Counted from the first letter of the stretch, positions 9,712-18,678 are shown. The stretch is DNA of 64,000 bases from Microbacterium sp. C5A9 (GCF_022627955.1 NZ_JABXGD010000002.1:124001-188000), one strand, 5' to 3'. The notes: a model not told the origin generated them from the letters alone. Made by a program: numbers and translations.

Positions 9712-11357
9712 GGTCGCTCCTCGTGAGCTGTGGTCGGGGCGGAGACGGCGCCGTGCAGGCGAGCGGCGAACACCGCGCCGTGCTCCGCGCCGCCGTGGTC
9801 GATGATCCAGAGATCGCCGTGTCTGCGGCGCGCGATCTCGCGCGAGAGCGGGAGGCCGAGGCCGTGTCCGTGGACGCTGTCCGGGTCGCCGTCCTCCGAG
9901 GGTCTCGGTGACAGCGGGTCGACGTCGCCGAGACCGTGACCGGAGTCCGCCACCGTGACCACGAGCGCGTCGCCGTCGCTGAACACCGCCACCTCGACCC
10001 AGCGGGGGATCCGAGGTCCGGCGACGGCTGCCGTCACCGCGTTGTCGACGAGGTTGCCCAGCACGGCGGCGACGTCCTCGGGCTCGGCGACGCTGCCGAT
10101 GAGCTGGGAGGAATCGGCAACGCGCAGCGCGACGCCCCGCTCACCCGCTTCGACGCCCTTGGCGCCGAGGAACGAGTGCAGGAAGGGGTCGCTCAGCACG
10201 TCGAGGCCGTCGACGGGAAACGCCACGGACCCGCGCTCGACGAGTTCACCGAGGAACGCCCGTGCGCCAGGGACCCGGTCGGCATCGATCAGCCCTGCTG
10301 CGACGTGCATGCGGTTCGCGAACTCGTGCCGCTGCACGCGGAGCGCGGCGGTCATGGTGCGGACGGTCTCCAGCCGCTCGGTCAGGGCGACCAGATCGGT
10401 GCGGTCGCGGATGATCAGGACGTCGCCGAGCGGCCGTCCGGCGCGCACGACGGGCCGCGAGTCGAGATACAGCACGCGTTCATCGACCACCGCGTGGGAT
10501 CGCGATCGGGAATCGCGCACGGTCTCGATGACGGCGGCAGGAAGGGCGAGGTCGATGAGTGCACGTCCGATGGGCGACTCGAGCCCCAGCATCCGGTCGG
10601 CGGCGTCGTTGCTCACCCGGACGATCCCGTCGGTGTCGACCGCCAGCACTCCGTCATCCACACCGTTGAGCACGGCGGTCTGGTTCTGCACCAGCGCCAC
10701 GAGCTCTTCGGGCTGTACGCCGAGGGTCAGGCGCTCCCAACGGCGGCGGAGCAGCAGGAAGGTCAGCACCGCGAGGGTCAGCGCGCCGACGGCTGTGAGG
10801 CCGATCACGGTGAGCAGCGGCGGGAGATCGTCGAAGACGCCCGTGCGCTCGAACCCGACGCTGACCTCTCCGACCGGCGTCCCGTCGTCGTCGAGCACGG
10901 GGACCTTCGCGCGCGCCGACTCGCCGAGCGTGCCGGTCTGCCAGTCGACGACCTCGTTGCCCGCGAGGACCTCGGCGAAAGGGGTGCTGACCACTTCGCC
11001 GATCCTCGCGGTGGTGGGATGCGCGAGACGGATGCCGTCCTCGTCGGTGATCACGACGAACAGTGCGCCGGTCCGGTCGGAGACGCGCATCGCGATGCTC
11101 TGGAGCTCGCCGTGCCGGAGCGCCTCGGCATCGGGCCTGTCGTTCGCCGCGGAGATGCGCGCGACCTCGGCGCGCACATCAGGATCCTCAGCGACCGTCC
11201 GCGCGATGCCGAGAGCAGTCGCCTCGGCTTCCGCGCGCAACTGCTGGACGGTGAGCAGGAGGTAGACGCCGGTGCACAGCACGACGACGAGAGCGACGGT
11301 CGCGAGGTGCAGCAGCAGCGCGCGCGTCGCGAACCGCGGTCTGGTCGTCGTCGACAT
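9708..11357 (-). CDS. CitA/DcuS-type sensor histidine kinase
   Basis: The 549-residue product (start MSTTTRPRF after AAGGGAG) has two membrane segments at about residues 10-35 and 180-205. They flank an extracytoplasmic single-Cache sensor carrying TDEDGIRLAHPTTARIG, typical of CitA/DcuS ligand pockets. A cytoplasmic PAS domain (LNGVDDGVLAVDTDGIV), an unusual H-box (RVQRHEFANRMH) and a HATPase domain (NLVDNAVTAA, DSGHGLGD, HGLGLPLSREI) follow. The ligand is inferred to be citrate or another carboxylate because a CitMHS transporter lies divergently upstream. The frame extends to 11429, but the SD site and family N-terminus favour 11357. Confidence 0.9.
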   Translation of the reverse strand: MSTTTRPRFATRALLLHLATVALVVVLCTGVYLLLTVQQLRAEAEATALGIARTVAEDPDVRAEVARISAANDRPDAEALRHGELQSIAMRVSDRTGALFVVITDEDGIRLAHPTTARIGEVVSTPFAEVLAGNEVVDWQTGTLGESARAKVPVLDDDGTPVGEVSVGFERTGVFDDLPPLLTVIGLTAVGALTLAVLTFLLLRRRWERLTLGVQPEELVALVQNQTAVLNGVDDGVLAVDTDGIVRVSNDAADRMLGLESPIGRALIDLALPAAVIETVRDSRSRSHAVVDERVLYLDSRPVVRAGRPLGDVLIIRDRTDLVALTERLETVRTMTAALRVQRHEFANRMHVAAGLIDADRVPGARAFLGELVERGSVAFPVDGLDVLSDPFLHSFLGAKGVEAGERGVALRVADSSQLIGSVAEPEDVAAVLGNLVDNAVTAAVAGPRIPRWVEVAVFSDGDALVVTVADSGHGLGDVDPLSPRPSEDGDPDSVHGHGLGLPLSREIARRRHGDLWIIDHGGAEHGAVFAARLHGAVSAPTTAHEERP

Positions 11358-11369
11358 GGGACTCCCTTC

Positions 11370-11395
11370 GCGCAATATGCGCAGAACCCACGCTA
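11370..11395 (-). promoter_or_regulatory. promoter and small palindrome of the sensor-kinase operon
   Basis: On the minus strand TAGCGT (11390-11395) is a plausible -10. A 5-bp inverted repeat, gcgca/tgcgc around ata (11370-11382), sits at the expected transcription start. The placement suits an operator, but short palindromes like this can occur by chance. Confidence 0.35.
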
Positions 11396-11437
11396 CGCGC
11401 ACAACGTCAGGGAATGCGGGATACCGCACCCGCGGGT

Positions 11438-11468
11438 GACGGATTGCCTAGTCTCGTCAGGATCCGTC
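11438..11468 (+). promoter_or_regulatory. CitMHS promoter flanked by inverted repeat
   Basis: TAGTCT at 11449-11454 is a good -10. It is bracketed by perfect 7-bp arms, gacggat (11438-11444) and atccgtc (11462-11468), which fits a regulator site over the promoter, possibly for the neighbouring response regulator. Confidence 0.4.
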
Positions 11469-11502
11469 TCAGACGACGGTGCGACGACGAAGGAGTCACC
11501 GT

Positions 11503-13047
11503 ATGCCCGACGCACTCACCGGCCTGTTCGCGGCCGCCGAAGAGGCACCCACGTACGACGTGGCGTTCGTGCCGCCGGAGTGGCTTCTCGTCCTCCTCGG
11601 GTTCACGATGGTGCTGGCGTTCATGACGCTGATCATGACCAAGCGCCTCACACCGATGGTCGCGCTGATCCTCGTCCCCACCGTGTTCGGCCTGTTCGCC
11701 GGCGCGGGGCTCGGTCTCGGCGACATGATCCTCGACTCGATCGCCACCATGGCTCCGACGGCGGCCCTGCTCATGTTCGCGATCATGTTCTTCGGGATCA
11801 TGATCGACGTCGGCCTCTTCGATCCGCTCATCCGCCTGATCACACGCCTGCTCGGAGACGATCCGGCGAAGGTCGTCCTCGGCACCGCCATCCTGGCCGG
11901 CGCCGTGTCGCTCGACGGCGACGGCTCGACGACGTTCATCATCACGACGTCGGCCATGCTGCCGATCTACCTCCGACTCGGCATGAGCCCCGTGGTGCTC
12001 ACCTGCGTGGCGGGACTCATGAACGGCACGCTGAACATCGTGCCGTGGGGCGGCCCGACCGTGCGAGCCGCGACCGCGCTCGGTCTGCAGCCGACCGACA
12101 TCTTCGTGCCGATGCTCCCCGCCCTCGGGGTGGGAATCGTGGTGACTCTCGGCTTCGCCTGGATGCTCGGGCTGGGGGAGCGTCGTCGTCTCGGTCGCCT
12201 CGACGCGTCCGGATCGCTCGCGGGTGCCGAGGGCGGCGCGCTGTCGACCGTGCCGAAGCTGTTCCGAGGCTCCGACGCGCAGCCCGGCGCACGGGCGGCG
12301 CTGCGCACCGGCAACATCGTCGTCGTCTCGGGCGGACGCGGTCCGGTCTCCGCCGCGAGCGTCGATCTCGCGGACACCGCGATGGCCGACACCATGCTCG
12401 ATCCTGCACGGCCCACGCTGCGGCCCTCGCTGATCTGGTTCAACCTCGCGCTCACCGTCGCGGTCATGGTCCTGCTGGTGATCGACATCATGCCCCTCCC
12501 GTACGTCTTCATGGTCGGCGCCGCCGTCGCCCTGCTGGTGAACTTCCGGGGCATCAAGGACCAGGCATCCGAGATCGTCGCGCACGCTCCGAGCATCGTG
12601 GGGGTCGTGTCGATGGTGATCGCCGCCGGAGTCCTGGTCGGCGTCCTGTCCGGCACGGGGATGGTCGACGCGATGGCCACGTGGATCACCGACGTCCTCC
12701 CGCCTGCGCTCGGCCCGTTCCTCGCGCCCATCACCGGGCTGCTGTCGATCCCGTTCACGTTCTTCATGTCGAACGACGCGTTCTACTTCGGCATCCTGCC
12801 GGTCCTCGCCCAGAGCGCCGCGGCGTTCGGCATCGATCCTGTCGAGATGGCGCGCGCGTCGATCATCGGTCAGCCCGTGCATCTGCAGAGCCCCCTCGTA
12901 CCCGCGATCCTGCTGCTCGTCTCGCTGGCGAGCGTGAACCTCGGCGATCACCACCGCAAGGTGCTCTGGCGTGCCACGGTCGTGTCGCTCGTGATGCTCG
13001 CGGTCGGCATCCTGTCGGGAGCGATCCCGCTCTTCGTGGCCCAGTGA
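11503..13047 (+). CDS. CitMHS family citrate-metal:H+ symporter
   Basis: The 514-residue protein has about 12 hydrophobic segments and signatures of the CitMHS family: an N-terminal pair of helices, GAVSLDGDGSTTFIITTSAMLPIY, LNIVPWGGPT, and a C-terminal half with IPFTFFMSNDAFYFGILP. Characterised members (B. subtilis CitM and CitH) import citrate complexed with divalent metal. The ATG at 11503 follows AAGGAG at a good distance; the in-frame ATG at 11479 lacks one. It is divergent from a CitA/CitB-type pair and ends in a strong hairpin, so it looks like a one-gene regulated unit. The preferred metal cannot be told from sequence. Confidence 0.92.
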   Translation: MPDALTGLFAAAEEAPTYDVAFVPPEWLLVLLGFTMVLAFMTLIMTKRLTPMVALILVPTVFGLFAGAGLGLGDMILDSIATMAPTAALLMFAIMFFGIMIDVGLFDPLIRLITRLLGDDPAKVVLGTAILAGAVSLDGDGSTTFIITTSAMLPIYLRLGMSPVVLTCVAGLMNGTLNIVPWGGPTVRAATALGLQPTDIFVPMLPALGVGIVVTLGFAWMLGLGERRRLGRLDASGSLAGAEGGALSTVPKLFRGSDAQPGARAALRTGNIVVVSGGRGPVSAASVDLADTAMADTMLDPARPTLRPSLIWFNLALTVAVMVLLVIDIMPLPYVFMVGAAVALLVNFRGIKDQASEIVAHAPSIVGVVSMVIAAGVLVGVLSGTGMVDAMATWITDVLPPALGPFLAPITGLLSIPFTFFMSNDAFYFGILPVLAQSAAAFGIDPVEMARASIIGQPVHLQSPLVPAILLLVSLASVNLGDHHRKVLWRATVVSLVMLAVGILSGAIPLFVAQ

Positions 13048-13065
13048 TGCTCGTCGCGCCGTGAC

Positions 13066-13105
13066 GCGCCGCGGGGAATCGGACACGACCGGTTCCCCGC
13101 GGCGC
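13066..13105 (+). terminator. terminator after CitMHS gene
   Basis: Perfect 13-bp arms, gcgccgcggggaa (13066-13078) and ttccccgcggcgc (13093-13105), lie 18 nt after the stop. The stem is very stable; no long U-run follows. Confidence 0.75.
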
Positions 13106-13118
13106 TGCCCGCGAGCGA

Positions 13119-13124
13119 TAGGCT
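13119..13124 (+). promoter_or_regulatory. -10 element, leaderless start of holin-like gene
   Basis: TAGGCT is followed by exactly 6 nt and the GTG at 13131, so the transcript should begin at the start codon. Confidence 0.55.
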
Positions 13125-13130
13125 CAGCGC

Positions 13131-13532
13131 GTGATCACGTTCCTGTTCCGCGCTCTCATGTACGTCGTGTCCGCGGGCCTCGGCCTCATCGCCGCCGATC
13201 TCCTCCTGGACGGTTTCCAGATCCAGTGGGACAAATGGTGGGGCTTCGTCGTCTGCATCCTGATCTTCGCCGTGCTGCAGAGCGTACTGGCGCCGTGGGT
13301 CAGCAAGATCGCCGATCGCTATGCCCCCGTGCTCATGGGCGGCATCGGGATCTTCTCCACCCTCATCGCCCTCGTGATCGTCGTCCTGCTGCCCATCGGC
13401 GGGCTGCGCATCGTCGACGTCTCCGGGTGGCTGCTCGGAGCCGTGATCGTCTGGCTCATCACCGCGGTCGGCAGCGTCCTGCTGCCGCTGATCTTCCTCC
13501 GCAAGAAGGTCGACAAGGCGCGGAATCGCTGA
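13131..13532 (+). CDS. phage-holin-superfamily-IV-like small membrane protein
   Basis: The 133-residue product has four hydrophobic segments (about residues 5-25, 37-55, 65-88 and 98-122) and a basic C-terminus RKKVDKARNR. This resembles the four-helix Phage_holin_4_2 (PF04020) group, widespread on actinobacterial chromosomes outside prophages. No phage gene lies nearby, so a lytic role is not implied. The GTG start is set by the TAGGCT 6 nt upstream. It is convergent with cysE, and both stops lie in one hairpin. Confidence 0.7.
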   Translation: MITFLFRALMYVVSAGLGLIAADLLLDGFQIQWDKWWGFVVCILIFAVLQSVLAPWVSKIADRYAPVLMGGIGIFSTLIALVIVVLLPIGGLRIVDVSGWLLGAVIVWLITAVGSVLLPLIFLRKKVDKARNR

Positions 13533-13560
13533 GGGCTCGGCAGGCGCTCCAGGCCCTCAG
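13529..13560. terminator. bidirectional hairpin overlapping two stops
   Basis: Arms ctgagggc (13529-13536) and gccctcag (13553-13560) form an 8-bp stem that contains the stop codons of both the holin-like gene and the convergent cysE. Confidence 0.5.
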
Positions 13561-14126
13561 ATCGAGTATTCGGGTGCGGTGAGCACTGCCTTGGTGTCCT
13601 CGCCGAGCACGCGTGCCCGTGCTTTCGCCGGGACCCCGACCAGGATGCTGTCGGCGGGCGCGTCGCGGGTGACCACGGCGTTCGCGCCCACCACGGATCC
13701 TGTGCCGATGGTGATGGGCCCGAGGATCTTCGCTCCCGCCCCCACGGCGACGCCGTCGTGGAGGGTGGGGTGCCGTTTGCCGTGGTCGCGAGTGCGACCG
13801 CCCAGCGTGACTCCGTGATAGAGCATGACGTCGTCGCCGATCTCGGCGGTCTCGCCGATGACCACTCCCATGCCGTGGTCGATGAAGAATCGCCGACCGA
13901 TCTGTGCGCCGGGGTGGATCTCGATCCCGGTGAGCCAGCGCGAGACCTGCGACGTCGCGCGGGCCAACAGCCGGAGCCGACGGCGCCAGAGCGCGTGCGA
14001 GATGCGATGCGCCCATATCGCGTGGAGACCGGGATACAGCAGCGCCACCTCGGCGGCACTGCGCGCGGCGGGATCTCGAAGTCGTGCTGCCGCGATGTCC
14101 TCGCGCATTCGGCCGATCATGCCCAT
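13557..14126 (-). CDS. cysE: serine O-acetyltransferase
   Basis: CysE makes O-acetylserine from serine and acetyl-CoA, the substrate of CysK encoded just upstream. The 189-residue protein has a short helical N-terminus and then the left-handed beta-helix hexapeptide repeat: [30 protein letters not shown], and [22 protein letters not shown]. The catalytic Asp-His pair is in FIDHG. It is shorter than the E. coli enzyme because the N-terminal extension is reduced, as is common in this family. It starts 8 nt after the cysK stop. Other ATGs a few codons in are possible because no strong SD is seen. Confidence 0.93.
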   Translation of the reverse strand: MGMIGRMREDIAAARLRDPAARSAAEVALLYPGLHAIWAHRISHALWRRRLRLLARATSQVSRWLTGIEIHPGAQIGRRFFIDHGMGVVIGETAEIGDDVMLYHGVTLGGRTRDHGKRHPTLHDGVAVGAGAKILGPITIGTGSVVGANAVVTRDAPADSILVGVPAKARARVLGEDTKAVLTAPEYSI

Positions 14127-14134
14127 CTGTCGGA

Positions 14135-15073
14135 TCAGGATTCGCGCAGGTGCTCGTACAGGGCGGTCGACAGGTAGCGCTCACCGAACGAGGGGATGAT
14201 CACGACGATCGTCTTGCCTGCGGCCTCCGGGCGTCGCGCGACCTCGAGAGCGGCCCAGATCGCGGCACCGCTCGACATGCCGACGAGGATGCCCTCTCTG
14301 CTCGCGGTCTCCCGTGCGACCCGGATGGCATCGTCGAAGGTGACGTCGATGACCTCGTCGAGGATGTCACGGTCGAGGATGGGCGGCACGAAGTTCGGTC
14401 CGATGCCCTGGATCTTGTGCGGTCCGGGGTGTCCCTCGGTCAGGATGGGCGAGTCCTTGGGCTCGACGGCGATGATCTGCACGCCGGGGACGCGTTCCTT
14501 CAGCACCTGGCCGACGCCGGTGATGGTACCGCCGGTCCCGATGCCGGCGACCAGGTAGTCGACAGAGCCCTCCGTGTCGCGGAGGATCTCCTCGGCCGTG
14601 GTCCGGCGGTGGATCGCGGGGTTCGCCTCGTTGGCGAACTGCTTGGCGAGCACGGCACCCGGCGTCCGGGCGGCGATGGCCTCTGCTTCTGCGACCGCGT
14701 GCGTCATGCCCTTCGTGGGGTCGGTGAGGACGAGTTCGGCGCCGAATGCCTTGAGGAGCATGCGCCGCTCCTTCGACATCGATGCGGGCATCGTGAGGAT
14801 CACCTTGTAGCCGCGCGCCGCGCCGACCATCGCCAGCGCGATGCCGGTGTTGCCGCTCGTCGCCTCGACGATCGTGCCGCCCGGCTTCAACTCGCCCGAG
14901 GCTTCCGCCGCGTCGACGATCGCGATGCCGAGCCGGTCCTTCACGCTCGACGCCGGGTTGTAGAACTCCAGCTTGGCGAGCACCGTGGCCTCCAGGCCCT
15001 CGGTGACACGGTTCAGACGAACCAGCGGGGTGTTGCCGAACGCGGTGGTGATGTCGGGGTGGATGCCGGACAT
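14135..15073 (-). CDS. cysK: cysteine synthase A (O-acetylserine sulfhydrylase)
   Basis: CysK converts O-acetylserine and sulfide to cysteine with PLP. The 312-residue protein shows the PLP Lys at residue 45 (NPASSVKDR), the substrate loop [12 protein letters not shown], the phosphate-binding [10 protein letters not shown], and [16 protein letters not shown]. The ATG at 15073 is preceded by AGGAAGG; the long open frame upstream to 16045 is antisense to prmC and is not part of the gene. TAGGCT at 15109-15114 (minus) probably drives a cysK-cysE operon. I see no cysteine-rich leader ORF. Confidence 0.96.
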   Translation of the reverse strand: MSGIHPDITTAFGNTPLVRLNRVTEGLEATVLAKLEFYNPASSVKDRLGIAIVDAAEASGELKPGGTIVEATSGNTGIALAMVGAARGYKVILTMPASMSKERRMLLKAFGAELVLTDPTKGMTHAVAEAEAIAARTPGAVLAKQFANEANPAIHRRTTAEEILRDTEGSVDYLVAGIGTGGTITGVGQVLKERVPGVQIIAVEPKDSPILTEGHPGPHKIQGIGPNFVPPILDRDILDEVIDVTFDDAIRVARETASREGILVGMSSGAAIWAALEVARRPEAAGKTIVVIIPSFGERYLSTALYEHLRES

Positions 15074-15108
15074 GTGAAGGCCTTCCTGTGATGGGGGACT
15101 GCGGCTCC

Positions 15109-15114
15109 AGCCTA
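15109..15114 (-). promoter_or_regulatory. -10 element for cysK-cysE
   Basis: TAGGCT on the minus strand predicts a start near 15102 and a leader of about 30 nt carrying the AGGAAGG ribosome site. Confidence 0.45.
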
Positions 15115-15159
15115 GGTGAGCTGCCCCGGGCACCGGGCATTGTGACGCCTTTCCGGCTC

Positions 15160-15165
15160 TACGCT
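15160..15165 (+). promoter_or_regulatory. -10 element, near-leaderless start of prmC
   Basis: TACGCT lies 7 nt before the ATG at 15173. Confidence 0.45.
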
Positions 15166-15172
15166 GGAGCAC

Positions 15173-16033
15173 ATGCCTGAGACCTCCCTCGCCTCCCTCG
15201 TCCACGCCGCAGCCCAGCGACTGGCCGAGGCGGGAGTCCCCGATCCGCTCGTCGATGCGGAACTGCTCATGGCGCACGTGCGGGGTGCGCGGCGCGGAGA
15301 GGTGCAGGCGGCGATCATCCGCGGTGACGTCGTGGGCGAGGACGAGCAGGCGGCGGTGGAGGCTCTCGTCGGGCGTCGCGCGGCACGAGAGCCCCTGCAG
15401 CACATCACGGGAACCGCGCCGTTCCGACACCTCGAACTCGCCGTCGGCCCTGGCGTCTTCGTGCCGCGCCCCGAGACGGAGACCGTGGTGCAGTTCGCGA
15501 TCGACGCACTCCTGACCGCTCCCGATCCCGCACCGGTCGCGGTCGACCTCGGCACCGGCAGCGGCGCCATCGCGCTGGCGATGGCCACGGAGGTGCCGCA
15601 CGCCCGGGTGTACGCGACGGAGCTCTCGCCCGACGCGTTCCCGTGGGCACGGCGCAACACCGAGGGAGTCGCGAACCTGACCCTGGTGAACGAGGATCTC
15701 GCGCAGGCGTTCCGTGAGATCGACGGCACCGCCTCGGTCGTGATCTCCAACCCGCCGTACGTCCCCGACGCCGCGATCCCGCGCGATCCGGAGGTCCGTC
15801 TCTTCGACCCCGCGATGGCCCTGTACGGAGGCGAGGACGGGCTCGACATCGTGCGGGTGCTGAGCGTGCGCGCACTCGAGCTGCTGCGACCGGGCGGTCT
15901 GCTGGTCATCGAGCACGGCGAGCTGCAGGGGGAGGAGATCCGCAGCATCCTCACCCGTGAGGGATGGAGGGCCGCGGCGACGCATCGTGATCTGACTCTC
16001 CGCGACCGCGCGACGACCGCTCTCCGGCCGTGA
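15173..16033 (+). CDS. prmC: release factor glutamine methyltransferase
   Basis: PrmC (HemK) methylates the glutamine of the release-factor GGQ motif using SAM. The 286-residue protein has an N-terminal helical domain, the SAM-binding motif [15 protein letters not shown], and the catalytic NPPY at residues 193-196 ([11 protein letters not shown]). Its substrate gene prfA is on the same strand about 6 kb upstream, with the citrate and cysteine genes between them. TsaC follows after about 50 nt and has its own -10. Confidence 0.94.
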   Translation: MPETSLASLVHAAAQRLAEAGVPDPLVDAELLMAHVRGARRGEVQAAIIRGDVVGEDEQAAVEALVGRRAAREPLQHITGTAPFRHLELAVGPGVFVPRPETETVVQFAIDALLTAPDPAPVAVDLGTGSGAIALAMATEVPHARVYATELSPDAFPWARRNTEGVANLTLVNEDLAQAFREIDGTASVVISNPPYVPDAAIPRDPEVRLFDPAMALYGGEDGLDIVRVLSVRALELLRPGGLLVIEHGELQGEEIRSILTREGWRAAATHRDLTLRDRATTALRP

Positions 16034-16068
16034 TCGCGCCGTCACCGCGTGCTCAGGCAGACCCCGGC

Positions 16069-16074
16069 TAGAAT
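16069..16074 (+). promoter_or_regulatory. -10 element for tsaC
   Basis: TAGAAT lies 9 nt before the ATG at 16084, giving a leader of only a few bases. Confidence 0.45.
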
Positions 16075-16083
16075 CGAGTCGTC

Positions 16084-16791
16084 ATGTCCTCCATCTTCGA
16101 TTGCGGCGACGACGGTCAGCTCCTCGCCGGAATGCGTCACGCGCGCCAGGCCATCAGTCGCGGCGAACTCATCGTCATGCCCACCGACACCGTCTACGGG
16201 GTCGCCGCCGACGCGTTCTCCCCGCAGGCCGTGCAGCGCCTTCTCGACGCCAAGGGGCGCGGCCGCAACCAGCCGCCGCCCGTGCTGATCGGCTCGGTCG
16301 AGACTCTCGAAGCCCTTGCCGAGTCCGTACCCGAGCCCGTGCGGCGTCTCGTCGATGCCTTCTGGCCGGGCGGACTGACGATCGTCTTGCCTGCTCAGCC
16401 GTCGCTGGCCTGGGACCTGGGAGACACCCTGGGCACCGTCGCCGTGCGCATGCCCGAGGGACGGGTGGCACTCGAGCTGCTCGCCGAGACCGGACCCCTG
16501 GCCGTGTCGAGCGCCAACCTCACCGGCCTCGACGCCGCGACCTCGGCGGAGGATGCCGAGCAGATGCTCGGCGACAGCGTGTCGGTCTACCTCGCCGACG
16601 GCGTCAGCGAGACCGGCATCGCCTCCACGATCGTCGACGCGACTTCGCTCGTGGCGCGTGCGCCCGACCCCCGCACCGGCACGGTGCGAGTCCTGCGCGA
16701 AGGGGCGATCAGTCGCGAACGGCTCGAAGAGGTGCTCGGGGATCTGCTCGAGCCCGCTCCTGCGCAGGAGGACGCGGACGGGGATTCGTGA
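16084..16791 (+). CDS. tsaC: L-threonylcarbamoyladenylate synthase
   Basis: This YrdC/Sua5-type enzyme makes threonylcarbamoyl-AMP for t6A modification of ANN-decoding tRNAs. The 235-residue protein has the family core: RGELIVMPTDTVYGVAADAF, DAKGRGRNQPPPVLIG (the K-x-R substrate site), AVRMPEG and LAVSSANLTG. It lacks the C-terminal Sua5 domain, so it is the short TsaC-like form with an acidic tail. Linkage of prmC and tsaC is common in bacteria. Its TGA overlaps the next GTG as GTGA. Confidence 0.93.
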   Translation: MSSIFDCGDDGQLLAGMRHARQAISRGELIVMPTDTVYGVAADAFSPQAVQRLLDAKGRGRNQPPPVLIGSVETLEALAESVPEPVRRLVDAFWPGGLTIVLPAQPSLAWDLGDTLGTVAVRMPEGRVALELLAETGPLAVSSANLTGLDAATSAEDAEQMLGDSVSVYLADGVSETGIASTIVDATSLVARAPDPRTGTVRVLREGAISRERLEEVLGDLLEPAPAQEDADGDS

Positions 16792-17960
16792 AGCAGTACC
16801 TCTTCACCGTCATCATCACCGCCGCGATCACGTTCGCGCTGACCTGGGCGGTCTGGAAGCTGAGCCTCCGCTTCAAGCTCTATCCGAGCATCCGTGAGCG
16901 CGACGTGCACACGACCCCGACCCCTCGTCTCGGGGGAGTGGCGATCTTCCTCGGCATCGCCATCACGATGGCTGTCTCGGCGGCGAACCCGTTCTTCGCG
17001 ACGATCTGGATGCCGCCCCAGACGATGTGGTCGATCCTGGCCGCTGCGCTTCTGATCGCGGTGATCGGAGTCGTCGACGACCTGTGGGATCTCGACTGGA
17101 TGATCAAGCTCGGGGCCCAGTTCCTCGCCGCGGGAATCATCACGGTCGGGGGAGGGCTGCAGATCCTCTCACTGCCGTTCGGCGACCTCATCGTCTTCTC
17201 CAGCTGGCTGAGCATCACGATCACGATGTTCGCGATCGTGATCGTCATGAACGCCGTGAACTTCATCGACGGTCTCGACGGTCTCGTCGCCGGGGTGTGT
17301 CTGATCGCGAACGGCGTCTTCTTCGCGTACTCCTACATCCTGACCCGCGACACCGGTGCGTCGAGCTACTTCAACCTCGCGTCGTTCCTCGCCGCGGTGC
17401 TGATCGGCGCGTGCCTCGGGTTCCTGCCCTTCAACTGGAGCCCGGCGAAGCTGTTCATGGGCGACTCGGGTGCGCTCGTGCTCGGTCTGCTCATGGCGAC
17501 CTCGGCGATCGCCGTGACCGGCCAGCTCGAGCCGTCGGCACTCGACCTCGAGCGGCTCGGTCGTTCGCAGCTGCTCGGTGCATTCATCCCGATCCTGCTC
17601 CCGCTCCTGGTCGTGCTCCTGCCTCTCCTCGACTTCGGACTCGCCGTCCTCCGTCGGATGAACGCGGGCAAGTCCCCGTTCTCGCCCGATCGGAAGCACC
17701 TCCACCACCGGATGCTCGACCTCGGACACCGCGATCGCGATGCCGTGCTCATCTTCTATGCCTGGACGGCCGTCATCTCGCTCGCCGTGCTGCTGATGTA
17801 CGTCGGCGCCCGCGAGGACTGGCCGGGGCAGTACCTGCCCGGCGTCGCCTTCGGCGTGGTGGGCATCGCCGCCTGCCTCGTCATCACCCTGAATCCCTTG
17901 CGCCGTCGGAAGACTGCGGCGTCTGCTGAACCCGACCCGAACCCCGTGGAGTCCCCGTGA
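16788..17960 (+). CDS. WecA/TagO-type undecaprenyl-phosphate glycosyl-1-phosphate transferase
   Basis: The 390-residue polytopic membrane protein belongs to the MraY/WecA/TagO group, which transfers a sugar-1-phosphate (usually GlcNAc-1-P) to undecaprenyl phosphate at the cytoplasmic face. Key motifs are VHTTPTPRLGGVAIF, the Asp pair in VVDDLWDLD, NAVNFIDGLDGL, KLFMGDSGALVLG and HLHHRMLDLGH. Its place between tsaC and the atp operon is typical of actinobacteria, where this gene is often named wecA or rfe. The GTG start overlaps the tsaC stop. The substrate is inferred from family, not shown. Confidence 0.88.
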   Translation: MKQYLFTVIITAAITFALTWAVWKLSLRFKLYPSIRERDVHTTPTPRLGGVAIFLGIAITMAVSAANPFFATIWMPPQTMWSILAAALLIAVIGVVDDLWDLDWMIKLGAQFLAAGIITVGGGLQILSLPFGDLIVFSSWLSITITMFAIVIVMNAVNFIDGLDGLVAGVCLIANGVFFAYSYILTRDTGASSYFNLASFLAAVLIGACLGFLPFNWSPAKLFMGDSGALVLGLLMATSAIAVTGQLEPSALDLERLGRSQLLGAFIPILLPLLVVLLPLLDFGLAVLRRMNAGKSPFSPDRKHLHHRMLDLGHRDRDAVLIFYAWTAVISLAVLLMYVGAREDWPGQYLPGVAFGVVGIAACLVITLNPLRRRKTAASAEPDPNPVESP

Positions 17961-18532
17961 GCCCGAGCCCCGTTTCCAGCAACCCCATCCTGCGGAGAAC
18001 CCTGATCTGGTCGGCCGTCTCGATGGTGATCCTCGCGATCGTGGCCGGCGCGATCGGTCTGCTCGTCGGAGGGACCGAGGGCCTGATCAGCGGCCTGCTC
18101 GGCGTGGTGCTCGCGATGCTGTTCCTCGGCATCACGGCGCTCAGCATCCTGATCGCCAACCGCTGGTTCGGCGATCCGCTGTATGTGCAGCTGTTCTTCG
18201 CGATCGTGCTGGGCGGCTGGCTGCTCAAGCTCGGCCTCTTCGTCGTGATCATGATCGTGCTGAGCGGCCAGCCGTGGATCAGCCCCATGGTCTTCTTCCT
18301 GTCGATCGTCACAGGCGTCGTGGCGACCCTCGTGATCGACGTGATCGTGATCACCCGGATGCGGCTGCCGAACGTGAGCGACGCGTCTCTGCCGACCGAA
18401 GCGCCGACCGACCATGCACCCGGCGTCCAGCTGCCCACCGTCGTGCCCGAGGACCGCGCTCCGGGGCGGCATCACATCGTCCCCGAGACCCGCGACCCGG
18501 AAGGCCCCGCCGAAGAGGCCCCGCGGTCTTAG
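17957..18532 (+). CDS. AtpI-like membrane protein
   Basis: The 191-residue product has four hydrophobic segments between residues 15 and 135 and a hydrophilic Pro/Glu/Asp-rich tail of about 50 residues. It begins with GTG overlapping the preceding stop (GTGA) and sits directly before atpB, the place of atpI in many operons. AtpI proteins help c-ring assembly or Mg2+ supply, but sequences are poorly conserved, so the call rests on position and topology. It ends before the probable atp promoter at 18551, so it may be mainly cotranscribed with the wecA-like gene. Confidence 0.55.
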   Translation: MSPSPVSSNPILRRTLIWSAVSMVILAIVAGAIGLLVGGTEGLISGLLGVVLAMLFLGITALSILIANRWFGDPLYVQLFFAIVLGGWLLKLGLFVVIMIVLSGQPWISPMVFFLSIVTGVVATLVIDVIVITRMRLPNVSDASLPTEAPTDHAPGVQLPTVVPEDRAPGRHHIVPETRDPEGPAEEAPRS

Positions 18533-18550
18533 GGCACCCTCTTATTCTGA

Positions 18551-18556
18551 TAGTGT
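18551..18556 (+). promoter_or_regulatory. -10 element of the atp operon
   Basis: TAGTGT predicts transcription from about 18562-18563. The same hexamer precedes the RNB ribonuclease gene. It is followed after 6 nt by a GTG that opens a 21-codon frame. Confidence 0.45.
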
Positions 18557-18562
18557 TGAGAC

Positions 18563-18628
18563 GTGCCCGCCGCTCGCCCGCGAGCGCTTGCGCTTGAAGC
18601 ACACCGACCATCGTCGCCCCGGTTCTGA
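18563..18628 (+). CDS. possible leaderless upstream ORF before atpB
   Basis: GTG at 18563, placed exactly 6 nt after the TAGTGT, opens a 21-residue frame (starts MPAARPRALALEAH) ending in TGA at 18626-18628. The position matches the leaderless genes elsewhere in the window, so ribosomes might load here. The peptide is Arg/Ala/Pro-rich like any high-GC translation, so it may only mark the transcript start. Not a recognised family. Confidence 0.25.
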   Translation: MPAARPRALALEAHRPSSPRF

Positions 18629-18678
18629 CCGGTGCCCCGAAGCTGGAGCCCGCGCTGTTCAATCTTGCTGCGACCCTG

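Noticed and set aside
9936..13064. 1042-residue plus-strand frame across the sensor kinase and CitMHS gene
   Set aside because: It crosses two divergent real genes in the wrong frame and shows only Arg/His/Gly-rich sequence.
13131..13532. Holin-like gene as evidence of a prophage
   Set aside because: No other phage gene, integrase or att-like repeat nearby; chromosomal holin-superfamily-IV proteins are common in actinobacteria.
15074..16045. N-terminal extension of cysK to 16045
   Set aside because: The added 324 codons are antisense to prmC; the CysK N-terminus and its SD fix the ATG at 15073.
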